This document shows, piece after piece, positions 1 through 8,602 of a stretch of 54,341 nucleotides of DNA. The number at the start of each line of letters is the position of its first letter. Position 1 is the stretch's first letter. This DNA is from Alteromonas_E sp964230255. Lineage in GTDB: Bacteria; Pseudomonadota; Gammaproteobacteria; Enterobacterales; Alteromonadaceae. The stretch lies in contig CAXRGW010000128.1 in the NCBI GenBank assembly GCA_964230255.1, positions 1 through 54,341 of the forward strand, written 5' to 3'. Below the pieces are notes generated by a model. The model had not been told where the DNA came from and did not search any database. It was given only the letters and a program-made list of their open reading frames with translations. Both the position numbers and the translations under genes were made by a program.

Positions 1-1422
1 TCTTTTCTCTTCCACGACTACGAAACCTGGGGTACCGATCCAAAGCGCGATTGGCCTAGTCAATTTGCTGCAATTCGCACTGACATTGACCTCAACCCCG
101 TGGAAAGACCCATCAACTGGTTTTGCCGAATACCCAACGACTATTTGCCACATCCTGAAGCTGCCTTGATAACAGGTATAAGCCCCCAACAAACGTTGCG
201 AGATGGTTATAGCGAGGCCGAGTTTATTGGACGTGTTCATGACGCAATGAATCAAGCCAATACCTGTGTGGTTGGCTATAACAGTATTCGATTTGATGAC
301 GAAGTCACGCGCTTCGGACTATTCCGAAATTTTTACGACCCATACGCTCGAGAATGGCAAAATGGCAATAGCCGATGGGACATTATCGATTTGGTTAGAG
401 CCTGTTATGCATTGCGACCCGAAGGGATCGTGTGGCCAGAGCGTGAAGACGGCACTCCGAGTTTCAAACTCGAAGATTTGAGCCGTGCCAATAACCTTGA
501 ACACGGCAACGCCCATGATGCCTTATCAGACGTACACGCAACTATTGGACTTACAAAGCTAATCAAAACTGCACAACCCAAGCTGTTTAAATACGCGTTT
601 GAACTGCGCACCAAACGCAAAGTTATCGAACGTTTAGATGTCGTCAAAATGACGCCGGTAATCCACGTCAGTTCGCGTTTCAAAGCGGTTAATGGTTGTT
701 GCGCTATAGTGATGCCTATTGGTCTGCATCCGCAAAACAAAAACGCCGTAGTGTGCATAAACTTGAGCGAACCAATTGATAATTTATTAGCCTTGAGCAG
801 TGCTGAAATCAGTGATTTACTGTATCGCAAAAGCGACGACTATACCGAAGGTGAAAACCGGCCGGCGTTGAAGCAAATTATTGTGAATCGCTGTCCGTTT
901 GTTGCTCCGCTAGCAACGCTTAGTTCTGAAAATGCAGAGCGCTTAGGAATTGACCTAGAGAAGGTTAAACAACGTCATCAAGCCTGTCTTGCTGCAGCAG
1001 GGTTATTCACAAAGTTATTAGACGTCTTTGACCAACCCTATGAAAATCAGACCGCAGTGGATCCCGATAGCAGTCTATATCAAGAGCCATTCTTGCGACC
1101 GTCGGAACGACAATGGTGCGATCAGGTAATTGCTGCACCTATCGACAACCTAGCCGCACTTGAAGCCGTCGCCCCTAATCCAGTATTAAAAACGCGACTT
1201 TTTCGCTATCGCGCCCGAAATTATCCCAACACCCTAACCGACAGTGAAATGCAGCGGTGGCAAGCTCATCGACGGACACAAATAACTGCTCCAGAAGATA
1301 AGAAACGCCTATCAATGACAGAGTATTTACAACGGTTAGAGTGGTTGGCACAGGAGCATCAAAATGATCATAACAAATTAGCCATTATTCGAGCGCTTGT
1401 GTCATACGCGCAAAACTTGTGA
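1..1422 (+). CDS. sbcB: Exodeoxyribonuclease I, 5' end cut by window edge
   Basis: This is a 3'-to-5' single-strand DNA exonuclease of the DEDDh class, acting in recombination and mismatch repair. The reading frame is open from base 1, where the first residues include the HDYETWG exonuclease I motif holding the first catalytic Asp and Glu. Only a few N-terminal codons and the start are missing. The GYNSIRFDDEVTR block, the NSRWD block and the NAHDALSDVHATI block (final catalytic His/Asp) follow in the order found in E. coli ExoI. The C-terminal YRARNYPNTL and WQAHRR stretches also match the family. An internal GTG at 100 is not the start, because conserved sequence lies upstream of it. No terminator is seen before the next gene, which begins 75 bases downstream. 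Confidence 0.95.
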   Translation, partial: SFLFHDYETWGTDPKRDWPSQFAAIRTDIDLNPVERPINWFCRIPNDYLPHPEAALITGISPQQTLRDGYSEAEFIGRVHDAMNQANTCVVGYNSIRFDDEVTRFGLFRNFYDPYAREWQNGNSRWDIIDLVRACYALRPEGIVWPEREDGTPSFKLEDLSRANNLEHGNAHDALSDVHATIGLTKLIKTAQPKLFKYAFELRTKRKVIERLDVVKMTPVIHVSSRFKAVNGCCAIVMPIGLHPQNKNAVVCINLSEPIDNLLALSSAEISDLLYRKSDDYTEGENRPALKQIIVNRCPFVAPLATLSSENAERLGIDLEKVKQRHQACLAAAGLFTKLLDVFDQPYENQTAVDPDSSLYQEPFLRPSERQWCDQVIAAPIDNLAALEAVAPNPVLKTRLFRYRARNYPNTLTDSEMQRWQAHRRTQITAPEDKKRLSMTEYLQRLEWLAQEHQNDHNKLAIIRALVSYAQNL

Positions 1423-1441
1423 TCGTTGACTATTCTAATCT

Positions 1442-1468
1442 TAATAAAATGTTAAAGGCAGCCGATAA
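1442..1468 (+). promoter_or_regulatory. Candidate sigma-28 (FliA) promoter of the DUF342 gene
   Basis: GCCGATAA at 1461-1468 is a perfect match to the flagellar sigma-28 -10 element. Fifteen bases upstream of it, TAAT at 1442-1445 matches three of four bases of the TAAA core of the -35 element. The -10 element ends 29 bases before the DUF342 start codon. A sigma-70-like TTGACT at 1426-1431 is also present, without a good -10 partner at standard spacing. The assignment is inference from consensus. Confidence 0.45.
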
Positions 1469-1497
1469 CAGGCTATTAGGGAATAAAAGGTAACGCA

Positions 1498-3153
1498 ATG
1501 AAAGGTGTTTCACTATCGTACAAAGAAGCAACAAACGAAGTAAGTTTGGCCTTGAACCCAGCAGAGTTTGACAGTGAATTGGACTCTAAAGCATTGGTTG
1601 AATACGTTCAAAATAGTAACTTTTCATCAATGCATTTGTCAGAGACTGACATTAAAACTGCATGTGATCAAGCCAACCATCACTTTAAAACCAATGACTT
1701 CGCAGTCATTACTAATAAAGTTGGCGAAAAGCGTAACGCTGAAATCGAATTTCGCGTTCCAGAAGACGGCATGCAGGCCTCTATCTTAATTACAGCACCA
1801 TACGGTGGCGATGTTCCCGATATAAATGCACTAACGAAATTAGCCCGCGATAATGACATTAAACGTGGCTTGGGCAAAAAAAAGCTCAAGGAAGCCTTGC
1901 AATTAGTGGCCGAAGCTAAGCCAGGGGAAGTTGTAGAAAGCGTTATCGCTGTAGGGCTGCCTGCTCGCGATGGGCACTGTTCGCGCTTAATTCCTCTAGT
2001 TCCTAACGCGTTAGACCGAGTACTTAGACCACAACAATCTTCAGCATCTAGAGTAGATATGCGCAACTTGGGTGAAGTTATTTGCGTTAAGGCTGGTGCA
2101 GAGGTATTACGTCGAGTTTCTCCATCAAAAGGGCGCACAGGGTTTACCGTCAGAGGTACTCAAATAGAAGCAAAGTCTGGCGACTGGCAACCAATCAAAC
2201 TCGGTGATGGCACCGCAATTAGTGATCACAATGAGAACTTGGTAGTTGCGACGATTTCTGGAATGCCAAAGTTCCAAGACTTGATCATGACTGTTGACGA
2301 TACCTTTATTTGTCAGGGCGTCAACGTGGGCACGGGCAATATAAAATATGACGGTGCAGTATTAGTTAACGGTGACGTCACAGAAAAAATGGAAATTACA
2401 GCCACAGGTGATGTCACAGTCAATGGTTTTGTAGAATCGGCTACTATTCACGCCGGTGGTGATATTGTAATCACAGAAGGTGCAATGGGCAAAGCCAATG
2501 ATCAAGGTACAGAATTTAGTTGTGAATTACGCGCCACTGGTAGCATTCACGTTCAGCACGGCCAAGGGTTAAACATCAAGTGTGGTGGCAACATTACTAT
2601 TGGCCGTCAAGTCGCTTACAGCCGCTTAGAATGTAAGGGCGACGTCATTGTTGGTCAAATTGACAACCCTAATGGTAACCTGTTTGCCTGCAATGTTGTT
2701 GGGCAGCGTTCAGTTAAGGCTGGCACATTCGGCGCGGTTTCGGGTAGCCATTTAGCGATTGATTTTAGTAAGGGTTTCAATCAACTTACGGAGCGCAAAG
2801 ATTTGCTCGATGATCTTCTTAAGCAATTGCGGGAAAACAATGGCAAGCACAAAGACAAGATAGATTTGATCAAAAGCAAGTTGATCCCCAAGAACATGCG
2901 CACCAAAGTCGATGAGGCAATTGAGTTATTTGAGAATGAGTCGCAGATGCTCAACTGGCTTGAAGTCAAAAATTTGGAAATGAAAGAAGCTAAAGATGAA
3001 TATACGCGCAGCATTATGTTGATGGCATTTAAGCGAGTATATTCTGGGGTTTCGGTTAAATTAAACAATCGAGTTTGGCTCTCAGAAAGAGAGTATGATC
3101 GATCGGTAGTGCGTTATGACGAGCATCAATGGCAATACGATCCCATGGTATAG
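1498..3153 (+). CDS. DUF342 / FapA-like protein
   Basis: The protein has 551 residues and belongs to the DUF342 (FapA, flagellar assembly protein A) family, whose biochemical role is poorly defined. Residues about 90-250 form the N-terminal DUF342 region. Residues about 270-420 carry the repeated short VNGDV, GDVTVNG, AGGDIVI, GGNITIG and KGDVIVG turns of a right-handed beta-helix. The last 110 residues are charged and probably helical, with a coiled coil around 430-500. In Vibrio a FapA protein affects flagellation, which fits the sigma-28-like site just upstream. An AAAGG ribosome-binding sequence lies about 8 bases before the ATG. The gene appears monocistronic. Family assignment is firm; a link to motility is inference. 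Confidence 0.85.
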   Translation: MKGVSLSYKEATNEVSLALNPAEFDSELDSKALVEYVQNSNFSSMHLSETDIKTACDQANHHFKTNDFAVITNKVGEKRNAEIEFRVPEDGMQASILITAPYGGDVPDINALTKLARDNDIKRGLGKKKLKEALQLVAEAKPGEVVESVIAVGLPARDGHCSRLIPLVPNALDRVLRPQQSSASRVDMRNLGEVICVKAGAEVLRRVSPSKGRTGFTVRGTQIEAKSGDWQPIKLGDGTAISDHNENLVVATISGMPKFQDLIMTVDDTFICQGVNVGTGNIKYDGAVLVNGDVTEKMEITATGDVTVNGFVESATIHAGGDIVITEGAMGKANDQGTEFSCELRATGSIHVQHGQGLNIKCGGNITIGRQVAYSRLECKGDVIVGQIDNPNGNLFACNVVGQRSVKAGTFGAVSGSHLAIDFSKGFNQLTERKDLLDDLLKQLRENNGKHKDKIDLIKSKLIPKNMRTKVDEAIELFENESQMLNWLEVKNLEMKEAKDEYTRSIMLMAFKRVYSGVSVKLNNRVWLSEREYDRSVVRYDEHQWQYDPMV

Positions 3154-3259
3154 CGATTTGGCGTCGAAAATTACATTGTGATCGGCGCTAACATCCCGTT
3201 TAGTGTTAATGCAAACACATAAGTTCTCAATTGTTAATCTAAATCAATAGATGTTAGCC

Positions 3260-3288
3260 TTGGTCTGATAGGGTTTGAAGTTTATAAG
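3260..3288 (+). promoter_or_regulatory. Sigma-70-like promoter for the CBS gene
   Basis: TTGGTC at 3260-3265 and TATAAG at 3283-3288 are separated by exactly 17 bases. The transcript would start near 3295, leaving a leader of about 15 bases before the GTG at 3310. Confidence 0.45.
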
Positions 3289-3309
3289 CTAGTACCGTGA
3301 GGAATGTGC

Positions 3310-3723
3310 GTGTCTGTTGATAGTATTATGACCAAAAAAGTCGTTTCCGTGGATATGGATGATCGCTTAGAAGTAGTCCGTGAGCTATTCGTGCGTCACC
3401 GCTTCCATCACCTCCTGGTTACTGACAAAAAAGGCTGCCTAGTAGGAGTTATTTCTGACCGCGACTACTTTAAAGAAACTACCCCAAATGTCGATTTACC
3501 TGCGGCTAACACCAAAGATCTTGCGACACTGCAAAAGCGAGTGCATCGAATTCCAACGCGAAAATTGGTTTGCATAGAGGCTGGTGACAGCCTAAAAAAC
3601 GCCATCACTAAATTTAGACAATACAAAATTTCGTGTTTACCGGTCGTTAATTCCGAGCGCAAACCTATAGGTATTATTACATGGCGAGATTTAATTCGCT
3701 GGTTATACGACAGAGTTAGCTAA
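3310..3723 (+). CDS. Two-CBS-domain protein
   Basis: This is a small protein of 137 residues made of two CBS modules in tandem. The first opens with VDSIMTKKVVSV and ends at VGVISDRDY; the second ends at PIGIITWRDLIRW. CBS pairs usually bind adenine nucleotides and regulate a partner protein, but no effector domain is attached here. Start choice: an ATG lies at 3304, but the only Shine-Dalgarno sequence, GAGGA at 3299-3303, abuts it with no spacing. The same sequence is six bases from the GTG at 3310, so GTG is preferred. Neighbours give no hint of a partner. Ligand and role are unknown. Confidence 0.85.
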   Translation: MSVDSIMTKKVVSVDMDDRLEVVRELFVRHRFHHLLVTDKKGCLVGVISDRDYFKETTPNVDLPAANTKDLATLQKRVHRIPTRKLVCIEAGDSLKNAITKFRQYKISCLPVVNSERKPIGIITWRDLIRWLYDRVS

Positions 3724-3879
3724 CGGCAATAAAAGCAAACATACTCACAATACTTAGTGATTAGCGTTGTTAAGCACAGCTAATTTAAGTAGAGTTACAG
3801 CCACTCAAACGGCCTACACGCCACGTTCAAAAACTGCATTTTTCGTCGTAAGTATTAATAAGAGCAATAACAATTCAAC

Positions 3880-4572
3880 ATGATAGAAATTAATCCAATT
3901 TTACATACAGAAGAATTCACACAAGCGTATCGCAAAGACAATCGCGTAATGATCGACGCAATATTTCAACCGCACTCGGCCATGCAAACGCAAGAGATCT
4001 TAATGACCAACGACGCATTTGACTACGCTTACGTTAAACACGGTAAGCCGGCCATTTTAACAACGGCAGAAAGCGCACAAATGACCCCGCAACAGCAACA
4101 CCAGATGCGTAAAGAAATTCTTGAGCAGGCCTCTCAAGGTGTTGGCTATTTGTATGGCCGCCAAACCATTGGCGTGCAGTCAGATGAGCGCTTCTTAGCG
4201 GTAAAGCATTGGCTTAGCGACAAAGCGACATTAGATATGGTAATAGCGATCACTGGTCATCAGGACATCAGTAAGGTGAGTGTTCAAGCAACTAAATATA
4301 TGCATGGCCACTTTTTAACCCGACACAATGATATCCACCCTTCAGAAAAAAGACGTGTCAGCTTTGAGTTAAACTTCAGTCATGACTGGCACCCGGACTG
4401 GGGAGGCTTACTGCAATTTTATGAAACAAGCGGTAAACCAAGAGACACATGGGCGCCAGTGTTCAACACGCTTGCCCTCTATGATGTTCAACATATTCAA
4501 TCTGTAACATATCTAGCACCATTAGCGCGTTATCCGCGCGTAGCAATTAGCGGTTGGTTCTTAGCTGGTTAA
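3880..4572 (+). CDS. 2OG-Fe(II) oxygenase, prolyl-hydroxylase-like
   Basis: The 230-residue protein carries the non-haem iron signature of the 2-oxoglutarate dioxygenase fold. His149 and Asp151 (RHNDIHP) and His205 form the 2-His-1-carboxylate triad, and Arg220 (YPRVAISGWF) is in place to bind the 2-oxoglutarate carboxylate. The closing block resembles the P4H/Tpa1-like group that hydroxylates proline in proteins such as ribosomal protein S23. The substrate here is not known. No good Shine-Dalgarno sequence is seen (AAGAG lies about 15 bases upstream). The gene stands alone and converges on the minus-strand operon, with an inverted repeat between them. Confidence 0.8.
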   Translation: MIEINPILHTEEFTQAYRKDNRVMIDAIFQPHSAMQTQEILMTNDAFDYAYVKHGKPAILTTAESAQMTPQQQHQMRKEILEQASQGVGYLYGRQTIGVQSDERFLAVKHWLSDKATLDMVIAITGHQDISKVSVQATKYMHGHFLTRHNDIHPSEKRRVSFELNFSHDWHPDWGGLLQFYETSGKPRDTWAPVFNTLALYDVQHIQSVTYLAPLARYPRVAISGWFLAG

Positions 4573-4582
4573 TGAAATAAAG

Positions 4583-4613
4583 CAGTCAAGGTCATTAGTC
4601 ATGGCCTTGACTG
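4583..4613. terminator. Bidirectional hairpin between convergent genes
   Basis: CAGTCAAGG at 4583-4591 pairs perfectly with CCTTGACTG at 4605-4613 around a 13-base loop. Read on the minus strand it is followed by a T-rich CTTTATTTCATT, so it best serves the lipoprotein operon. The plus side has no U-tract. Confidence 0.6.
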
Positions 4614-4622
4614 ACTAATGCT

Positions 4623-4949
4623 TTAATAGCCATTTTTAATAATGTAATACTCGCCATCGTATGTCATCGACACTTTCATCGCAGCAATTTCGGCCACCGT
4701 TTTACGGCCAATTTTTTGCTCTGAAGTCAAACAACTATTGCTATCAAAACTCATGCCTGTCGCGAATGGCGCCTCAAAATAAACTGGTTTAAGGAAACTC
4801 CAACAGTCTTCTTGTTGCTCCATTATGATTGTCATGGGTAAATCACCGTGTGTGCGCCCCACTGTTGGCAACATTTGAGGTCCACAACCCGCGAGAATTA
4901 ACGCCGTCATAACACAAAGTAAAAAACGCGTTTTATCTAACGTCCGCAT
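4623..4949 (-). CDS. Small lipoprotein of unknown function
   Basis: The protein has 108 residues and a lipoprotein signal peptide with lipobox LAGC, so Cys22 should be lipidated and the mature part lies in the periplasm. Two further cysteines, Cys49 and Cys73, could form a disulfide. I do not recognise the family. The gene is last in the minus-strand operon and overlaps the diguanylate cyclase gene by 17 bases, which indicates translational coupling. An outer-membrane or periplasmic accessory to the cyclase, comparable in logic to YfiB with YfiN, is possible but rests on context alone. Confidence 0.75.
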   Translation of the reverse strand: MRTLDKTRFLLCVMTALILAGCGPQMLPTVGRTHGDLPMTIIMEQQEDCWSFLKPVYFEAPFATGMSFDSNSCLTSEQKIGRKTVAEIAAMKVSMTYDGEYYIIKNGY

Positions 4950-6414
4950 AACATACTATCCTATTTCGTCCCTCTCCTTTGGCGCGCAATAAGCACTTAT
5001 CAGCATTGTCAAACCAATTGGAGAAGTCATCGCCAAGTTGTATCTCTGCCACGCCAAAGCTACAGGCGACAGGTAACTGAACAGGTGGAATAATTTCCGA
5101 CTCGCATCTGCTGCGGATCCGTTCAGCAAGGTTTCTTGCATCGGCTTCATCAGTATTGGGACAGATTACCAAAAACTCCTCTCCACCCCACCGCGAGACA
5201 ATATCAACTTCACGCAGACTTTTCTGCGCGATCTTAGAAATTTCGACCAAAACTTTATCGCCAACTGAATGACCAAACTGATCATTGATATTCTTAAACA
5301 AGTCGATATCCATAACAATTAAACTTACAGGAAGCTTAAAACGTTCATAGGCATTCACTGCTTCTTCAGCCCTCTGCAGCATGAAATTGCGGTTATACAA
5401 TCCAGTAAGTTGATCATGGATAGACAAGAACTCCAAATTCCGGTTCTTTTCTACAAGTTGCTCTTGAAGGCACTCTAATTCGGCGTTGGCACGAGTTAGA
5501 TTCAAATTATGTAAGGCAACTGTACGATTACGCCAAACTACGCCAATGAGTAAAAGAAATATTATCGAAAGGGGCCACAAAAACACTTTGTAATTCGTTT
5601 GTTCAACGTACTTCACATTGTCCCATTTGCGATAAAATTGTACGTGTTTTAACTCAGAGATTTCACTAATAGCAGTGTTCAACTGTTCAACTAGTTGTTT
5701 ATCACTAATGTTTACATCACTTAATTGGCCTAAACGCCGACTGACGCCAATACGCAACATGTCATGAGGTTGAGCCAAACCTATCACCTGAACATTATTT
5801 AAGCCTTGTGTATAAATCAATGAGTTAACGGCCAGAAGGCTGGCAACTGCAACGTCTGCGTGATCATCCGCTACTGCTTGAACTGCCGCCATTTCAGTAT
5901 CAAAACGCAATATTGGAATATGCGGATAATAGCGATTGATATACTCGTCATGCCGGTAACCTTTCACCACAGCTAAAACTTTGCCCTCCATAGCACCATA
6001 GCCGTGTACCACATTGGTTCCGGTTTCTGCAACGAGGACATTGGATGACGTAAAGTAGGAGTCGGTAAACAACATAGACCGTTCGCGCGAGGGTGTTTTG
6101 TTTAGCATTGCAATGAAGTGGCAATCCCCTCGAGCTACTGACTCTAAACTTTCCTGCCATGTGCTAGTAGCGTACAACTCAAAGTTGTAACCGGTTGATT
6201 CAGCGAGCAGATCAATATAATCAGAGGATATACCCACGTGCTCGCCATTGAGAATAGCTTCGTAAGGCATCCTATCGGGAGCGATACAGTACTTTAAGGT
6301 CGTGAGATTCTCTTCATTTTGTGCCGCGCTGACAAAACATAGACCGCATAAGACAGTTACGCTGAGTAGACGAATAAGTTTGCTTTTCAGGGTCAACACT
6401 CTCAATTTCATCAA
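4933..6414 (-). CDS. Diguanylate cyclase with periplasmic solute-binding domain
   Basis: This is a 493-residue inner-membrane sensor that makes c-di-GMP. A signal peptide (1-31) leads to a family-3 type solute-binding domain (about 38-265). Arg110/Arg112 before FTDSY are placed like the residue that grips an amino-acid carboxylate in this family. One transmembrane helix (about 277-294) and a short coiled coil (305-330) follow. The GGDEF domain (about 330-490) has an intact GGEEF active site at 410-414 and an RxxD inhibitory site at 401-404, so it should be active and product-inhibited. The start overlaps the kynU stop by four bases. Operon position suggests the ligand may be tryptophan, kynurenine or anthranilate, which is an inference. 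Confidence 0.9.
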   Translation of the reverse strand: MMKLRVLTLKSKLIRLLSVTVLCGLCFVSAAQNEENLTTLKYCIAPDRMPYEAILNGEHVGISSDYIDLLAESTGYNFELYATSTWQESLESVARGDCHFIAMLNKTPSRERSMLFTDSYFTSSNVLVAETGTNVVHGYGAMEGKVLAVVKGYRHDEYINRYYPHIPILRFDTEMAAVQAVADDHADVAVASLLAVNSLIYTQGLNNVQVIGLAQPHDMLRIGVSRRLGQLSDVNISDKQLVEQLNTAISEISELKHVQFYRKWDNVKYVEQTNYKVFLWPLSIIFLLLIGVVWRNRTVALHNLNLTRANAELECLQEQLVEKNRNLEFLSIHDQLTGLYNRNFMLQRAEEAVNAYERFKLPVSLIVMDIDLFKNINDQFGHSVGDKVLVEISKIAQKSLREVDIVSRWGGEEFLVICPNTDEADARNLAERIRSRCESEIIPPVQLPVACSFGVAEIQLGDDFSNWFDNADKCLLRAKGEGRNRIVCYADVR

Positions 6415-7664
6415 GTTACCGCGTGCATTTGATTAAACTGCGGTTGAAGATAGTCAGATGTATCCATAATATCAGATAGTTTTTCCATAGCTTTGACTAA
6501 ATCAGCATAACTTAAAAACAATGGCGAAAAACCAACTCTTAGGATATCCGGCGCACGAAAATCGGCAATAACGCCTGCGGCTATCCAGGCTTGGCAAATC
6601 GCATAGGCATGCGGATGCCTTAAAGCTAGTTGCGCGCCACTTTGCTGTGTATTGAATGTATCAACAACACCAAACAGTTCGCTTAAACCGGCCTGTTGCA
6701 GCAATTGGTGAAACCATTGTGTTAACGCCATAGCTTTGGCCTCTATATTTGCAATATCGAGTTCGGCAAACACATCTAAAGCGGCATCTAATACGCTCAT
6801 TGATAACACACTGGGTGTGCCAACCAAGTTACTTTGAACTGACGCCGCCGCTTGATAGTTGGGGTCAAATTTAAAGGGTTGCGCGTGACCCATCCAGCCC
6901 TGTATAGGCTGTTGATAGTTTTCTTGATGTCGCTTCGCAACATACACAAACGCTGGTGCACCGGGCCCTCCATTGAGGTATTTGTAACCGCAGCCGACGG
7001 CAAAATCGACCTGATTTTTGTCAAGTTCCACGGGTAACACGCCAGCACTGTGCGCTAGGTCCCAAATAATTAAGCAGCCCATTTCATGTGCCCGTTGAGT
7101 AATCAACTGCACATTCAAGCGGTTACCTGTGCGAAAATTCACTTGAGTTAACATCACTACCGCGACATCGCTATCAATTCCTGCATAAATATCGCTTTCG
7201 GTGACGCTGCGCAATTCAATCGAACGGGCTTGATTGACCTGATTGAGGCCCTCAGCAACATAGCGATCAGTTGGAAAATTATCGTTAGTAGTCAGTACTA
7301 CGCGTCTCTCAGGCCGCATATTTAAAGCGGCACTTAGGAGCTTGTACACGTTAATTGAAATAGAGTCACAGCAAATAACCTGACCAGGGGCAGCACCTAT
7401 CAATGGCGCAATTTTTTCACCCGCCCTTAACGGTAAATCGATCCAATTATGTCGATTCCAACTGGTAATTAAATCCTTACCCCATTGCTGCTCAACTACT
7501 GCTAACGCTCTTGATCTAGCCATATGTGTTAGGGGGCCAAGTGAATTGCCATCCAAATAGACAGTGTTATCGGGCAACTCGAAATAAGCTTTATAATCAC
7601 CTAACGGGTCGGCTAAGTCTCGTCGCTTCGCTTGCTGTAGGGCATAATTCAAATCGCTATTCAT
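6411..7664 (-). CDS. kynU: Kynureninase
   Basis: This cytoplasmic PLP enzyme cleaves kynurenine to anthranilate and alanine in tryptophan degradation. The 417 residues match the usual family length. Visible hallmarks are the YLDGNSLGP block near the N-terminus, WDLAHSAG with Asp202 and His205 for cofactor contacts, and GCGYKYLNGGPGAPAF with the PLP-binding Lys228. The gene overlaps the upstream hydrolase by 8 bases and the downstream cyclase by 4 bases, so the genes should be co-translated. No tryptophan 2,3-dioxygenase gene is present in the window, so either it lies elsewhere or the cell takes up kynurenines. Confidence 0.95.
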   Translation of the reverse strand: MNSDLNYALQQAKRRDLADPLGDYKAYFELPDNTVYLDGNSLGPLTHMARSRALAVVEQQWGKDLITSWNRHNWIDLPLRAGEKIAPLIGAAPGQVICCDSISINVYKLLSAALNMRPERRVVLTTNDNFPTDRYVAEGLNQVNQARSIELRSVTESDIYAGIDSDVAVVMLTQVNFRTGNRLNVQLITQRAHEMGCLIIWDLAHSAGVLPVELDKNQVDFAVGCGYKYLNGGPGAPAFVYVAKRHQENYQQPIQGWMGHAQPFKFDPNYQAAASVQSNLVGTPSVLSMSVLDAALDVFAELDIANIEAKAMALTQWFHQLLQQAGLSELFGVVDTFNTQQSGAQLALRHPHAYAICQAWIAAGVIADFRAPDILRVGFSPLFLSYADLVKAMEKLSDIMDTSDYLQPQFNQMHAVT

Positions 7665-8499
7665 ATAGTCGGCTCAACGTATTTAACAATCGTTGATACG
7701 CTTCGCTATCAGGATGGATCCAATCAAAATGCCCAATTCCCTCACCGACAAATCGTTTCGCTTGGGGATGACGGTTTTGTGCAGCCGATACAATAGAATC
7801 GGCATCACCAGTGAGTAAATACAGCGGCGGTAGGATGTTCTTGTCTAAGGTATTAGCCGCCGCCATTCGCTCTTCAAACTGTTCGTGTTGTTCACCGATA
7901 AAACGCAGTGCAGCTTGTTGACAACCATTTTCGCCTTGAGCGTACGTGTTTATATCAGTGATAGCTGCTAAACCAATAAGTGCCTCTAAACGCAGACGCG
8001 GATCGGTTGCTGCAAGCATAGCTAGATGGGCACCCGCACTATGACCAACCGCAGTCAGCGACATCCGCGGATATTGCTGTCTTATTGTAAGTATTGCCTT
8101 ATTAACATCGTTAAGGCTGCCAGGCCAACCACCACCTTCTTCCCCCGTTCGGCGGTATTCAATTGCAAATACATTGTAACCTTTATCACTTAGCGCGCTT
8201 GCTAGTGGACGCACATGGTCGACTCCGTATTCTTTTAGCCAGCAGCCACCGTGCACCAACACAATGCCAACTGACAATGGTTCTACTTCAGCACGGTTTT
8301 TACTCGGCCAAACTTCAATGTATTGCGATACGTGATTGCCGTATGTAATGGTACTCGACGCTTTGCTATGATCGAGCGCCGTGACGTCGCTGAATGGCAC
8401 ATTCATTAAGTAACGAGAGACTAAAGGAGTAGCGCTAACATAGGCGCTGGCAAGCATTAAACTGAGGCTAAGGGCCGAAACAAATTTTCTCAACATCAT
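7657..8499 (-). CDS. Exported alpha/beta hydrolase, arylformamidase-like
   Basis: This 280-residue hydrolase resembles bacterial esterase/arylformamidases that hydrolyse N-formylkynurenine. It has the HGGCW oxyanion-hole motif (83-87), nucleophile Ser154 in GHSAG, an acid at Asp232 or Asp234, and His257 in GHFDW. Overlap with kynU supports an N-formylkynurenine role. The N-terminus (basic start, hydrophobic core, AYVSA at about 19-23) is a clear signal peptide, so the mature enzyme should be periplasmic, unlike the usual cytoplasmic KynB. Two ATG codons (8499 and 8496) are possible starts. A general exported esterase is the main alternative. Confidence 0.8.
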   Translation of the reverse strand: MMLRKFVSALSLSLMLASAYVSATPLVSRYLMNVPFSDVTALDHSKASSTITYGNHVSQYIEVWPSKNRAEVEPLSVGIVLVHGGCWLKEYGVDHVRPLASALSDKGYNVFAIEYRRTGEEGGGWPGSLNDVNKAILTIRQQYPRMSLTAVGHSAGAHLAMLAATDPRLRLEALIGLAAITDINTYAQGENGCQQAALRFIGEQHEQFEERMAAANTLDKNILPPLYLLTGDADSIVSAAQNRHPQAKRFVGEGIGHFDWIHPDSEAYQRLLNTLSRLYE

Positions 8500-8526
8500 G
8501 TACTTTTTATTTTTCTCAATGTGATT

Positions 8527-8532
8527 ATCATA
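8527..8532 (-). promoter_or_regulatory. Possible -10 element of the kynurenine operon
   Basis: Read on the minus strand this is TATGAT, about 28 bases before the hydrolase start. A matching -35 is weak (TATTAG at 17 bases), so this is only a candidate. Confidence 0.25.
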
Positions 8533-8557
8533 AGAGTAACACTGCGCAACTAATAAA

Positions 8558-8580
8558 AAAGAGCACGCAAGGTGCTCTTT
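8558..8580 (-). terminator. Rho-independent terminator of the thiolase gene
   Basis: AAAGAGCAC (8558-8566) and GTGCTCTTT (8572-8580) form a perfect 9-bp stem with a 5-base loop. On the minus strand the stem runs into TTTTTTATTA. It lies 23 bases after the thiolase stop codon and insulates the following kynurenine operon. Confidence 0.85.
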
Positions 8581-8602
8581 GTAACGGTTACAGCCATAAT
8601 AA

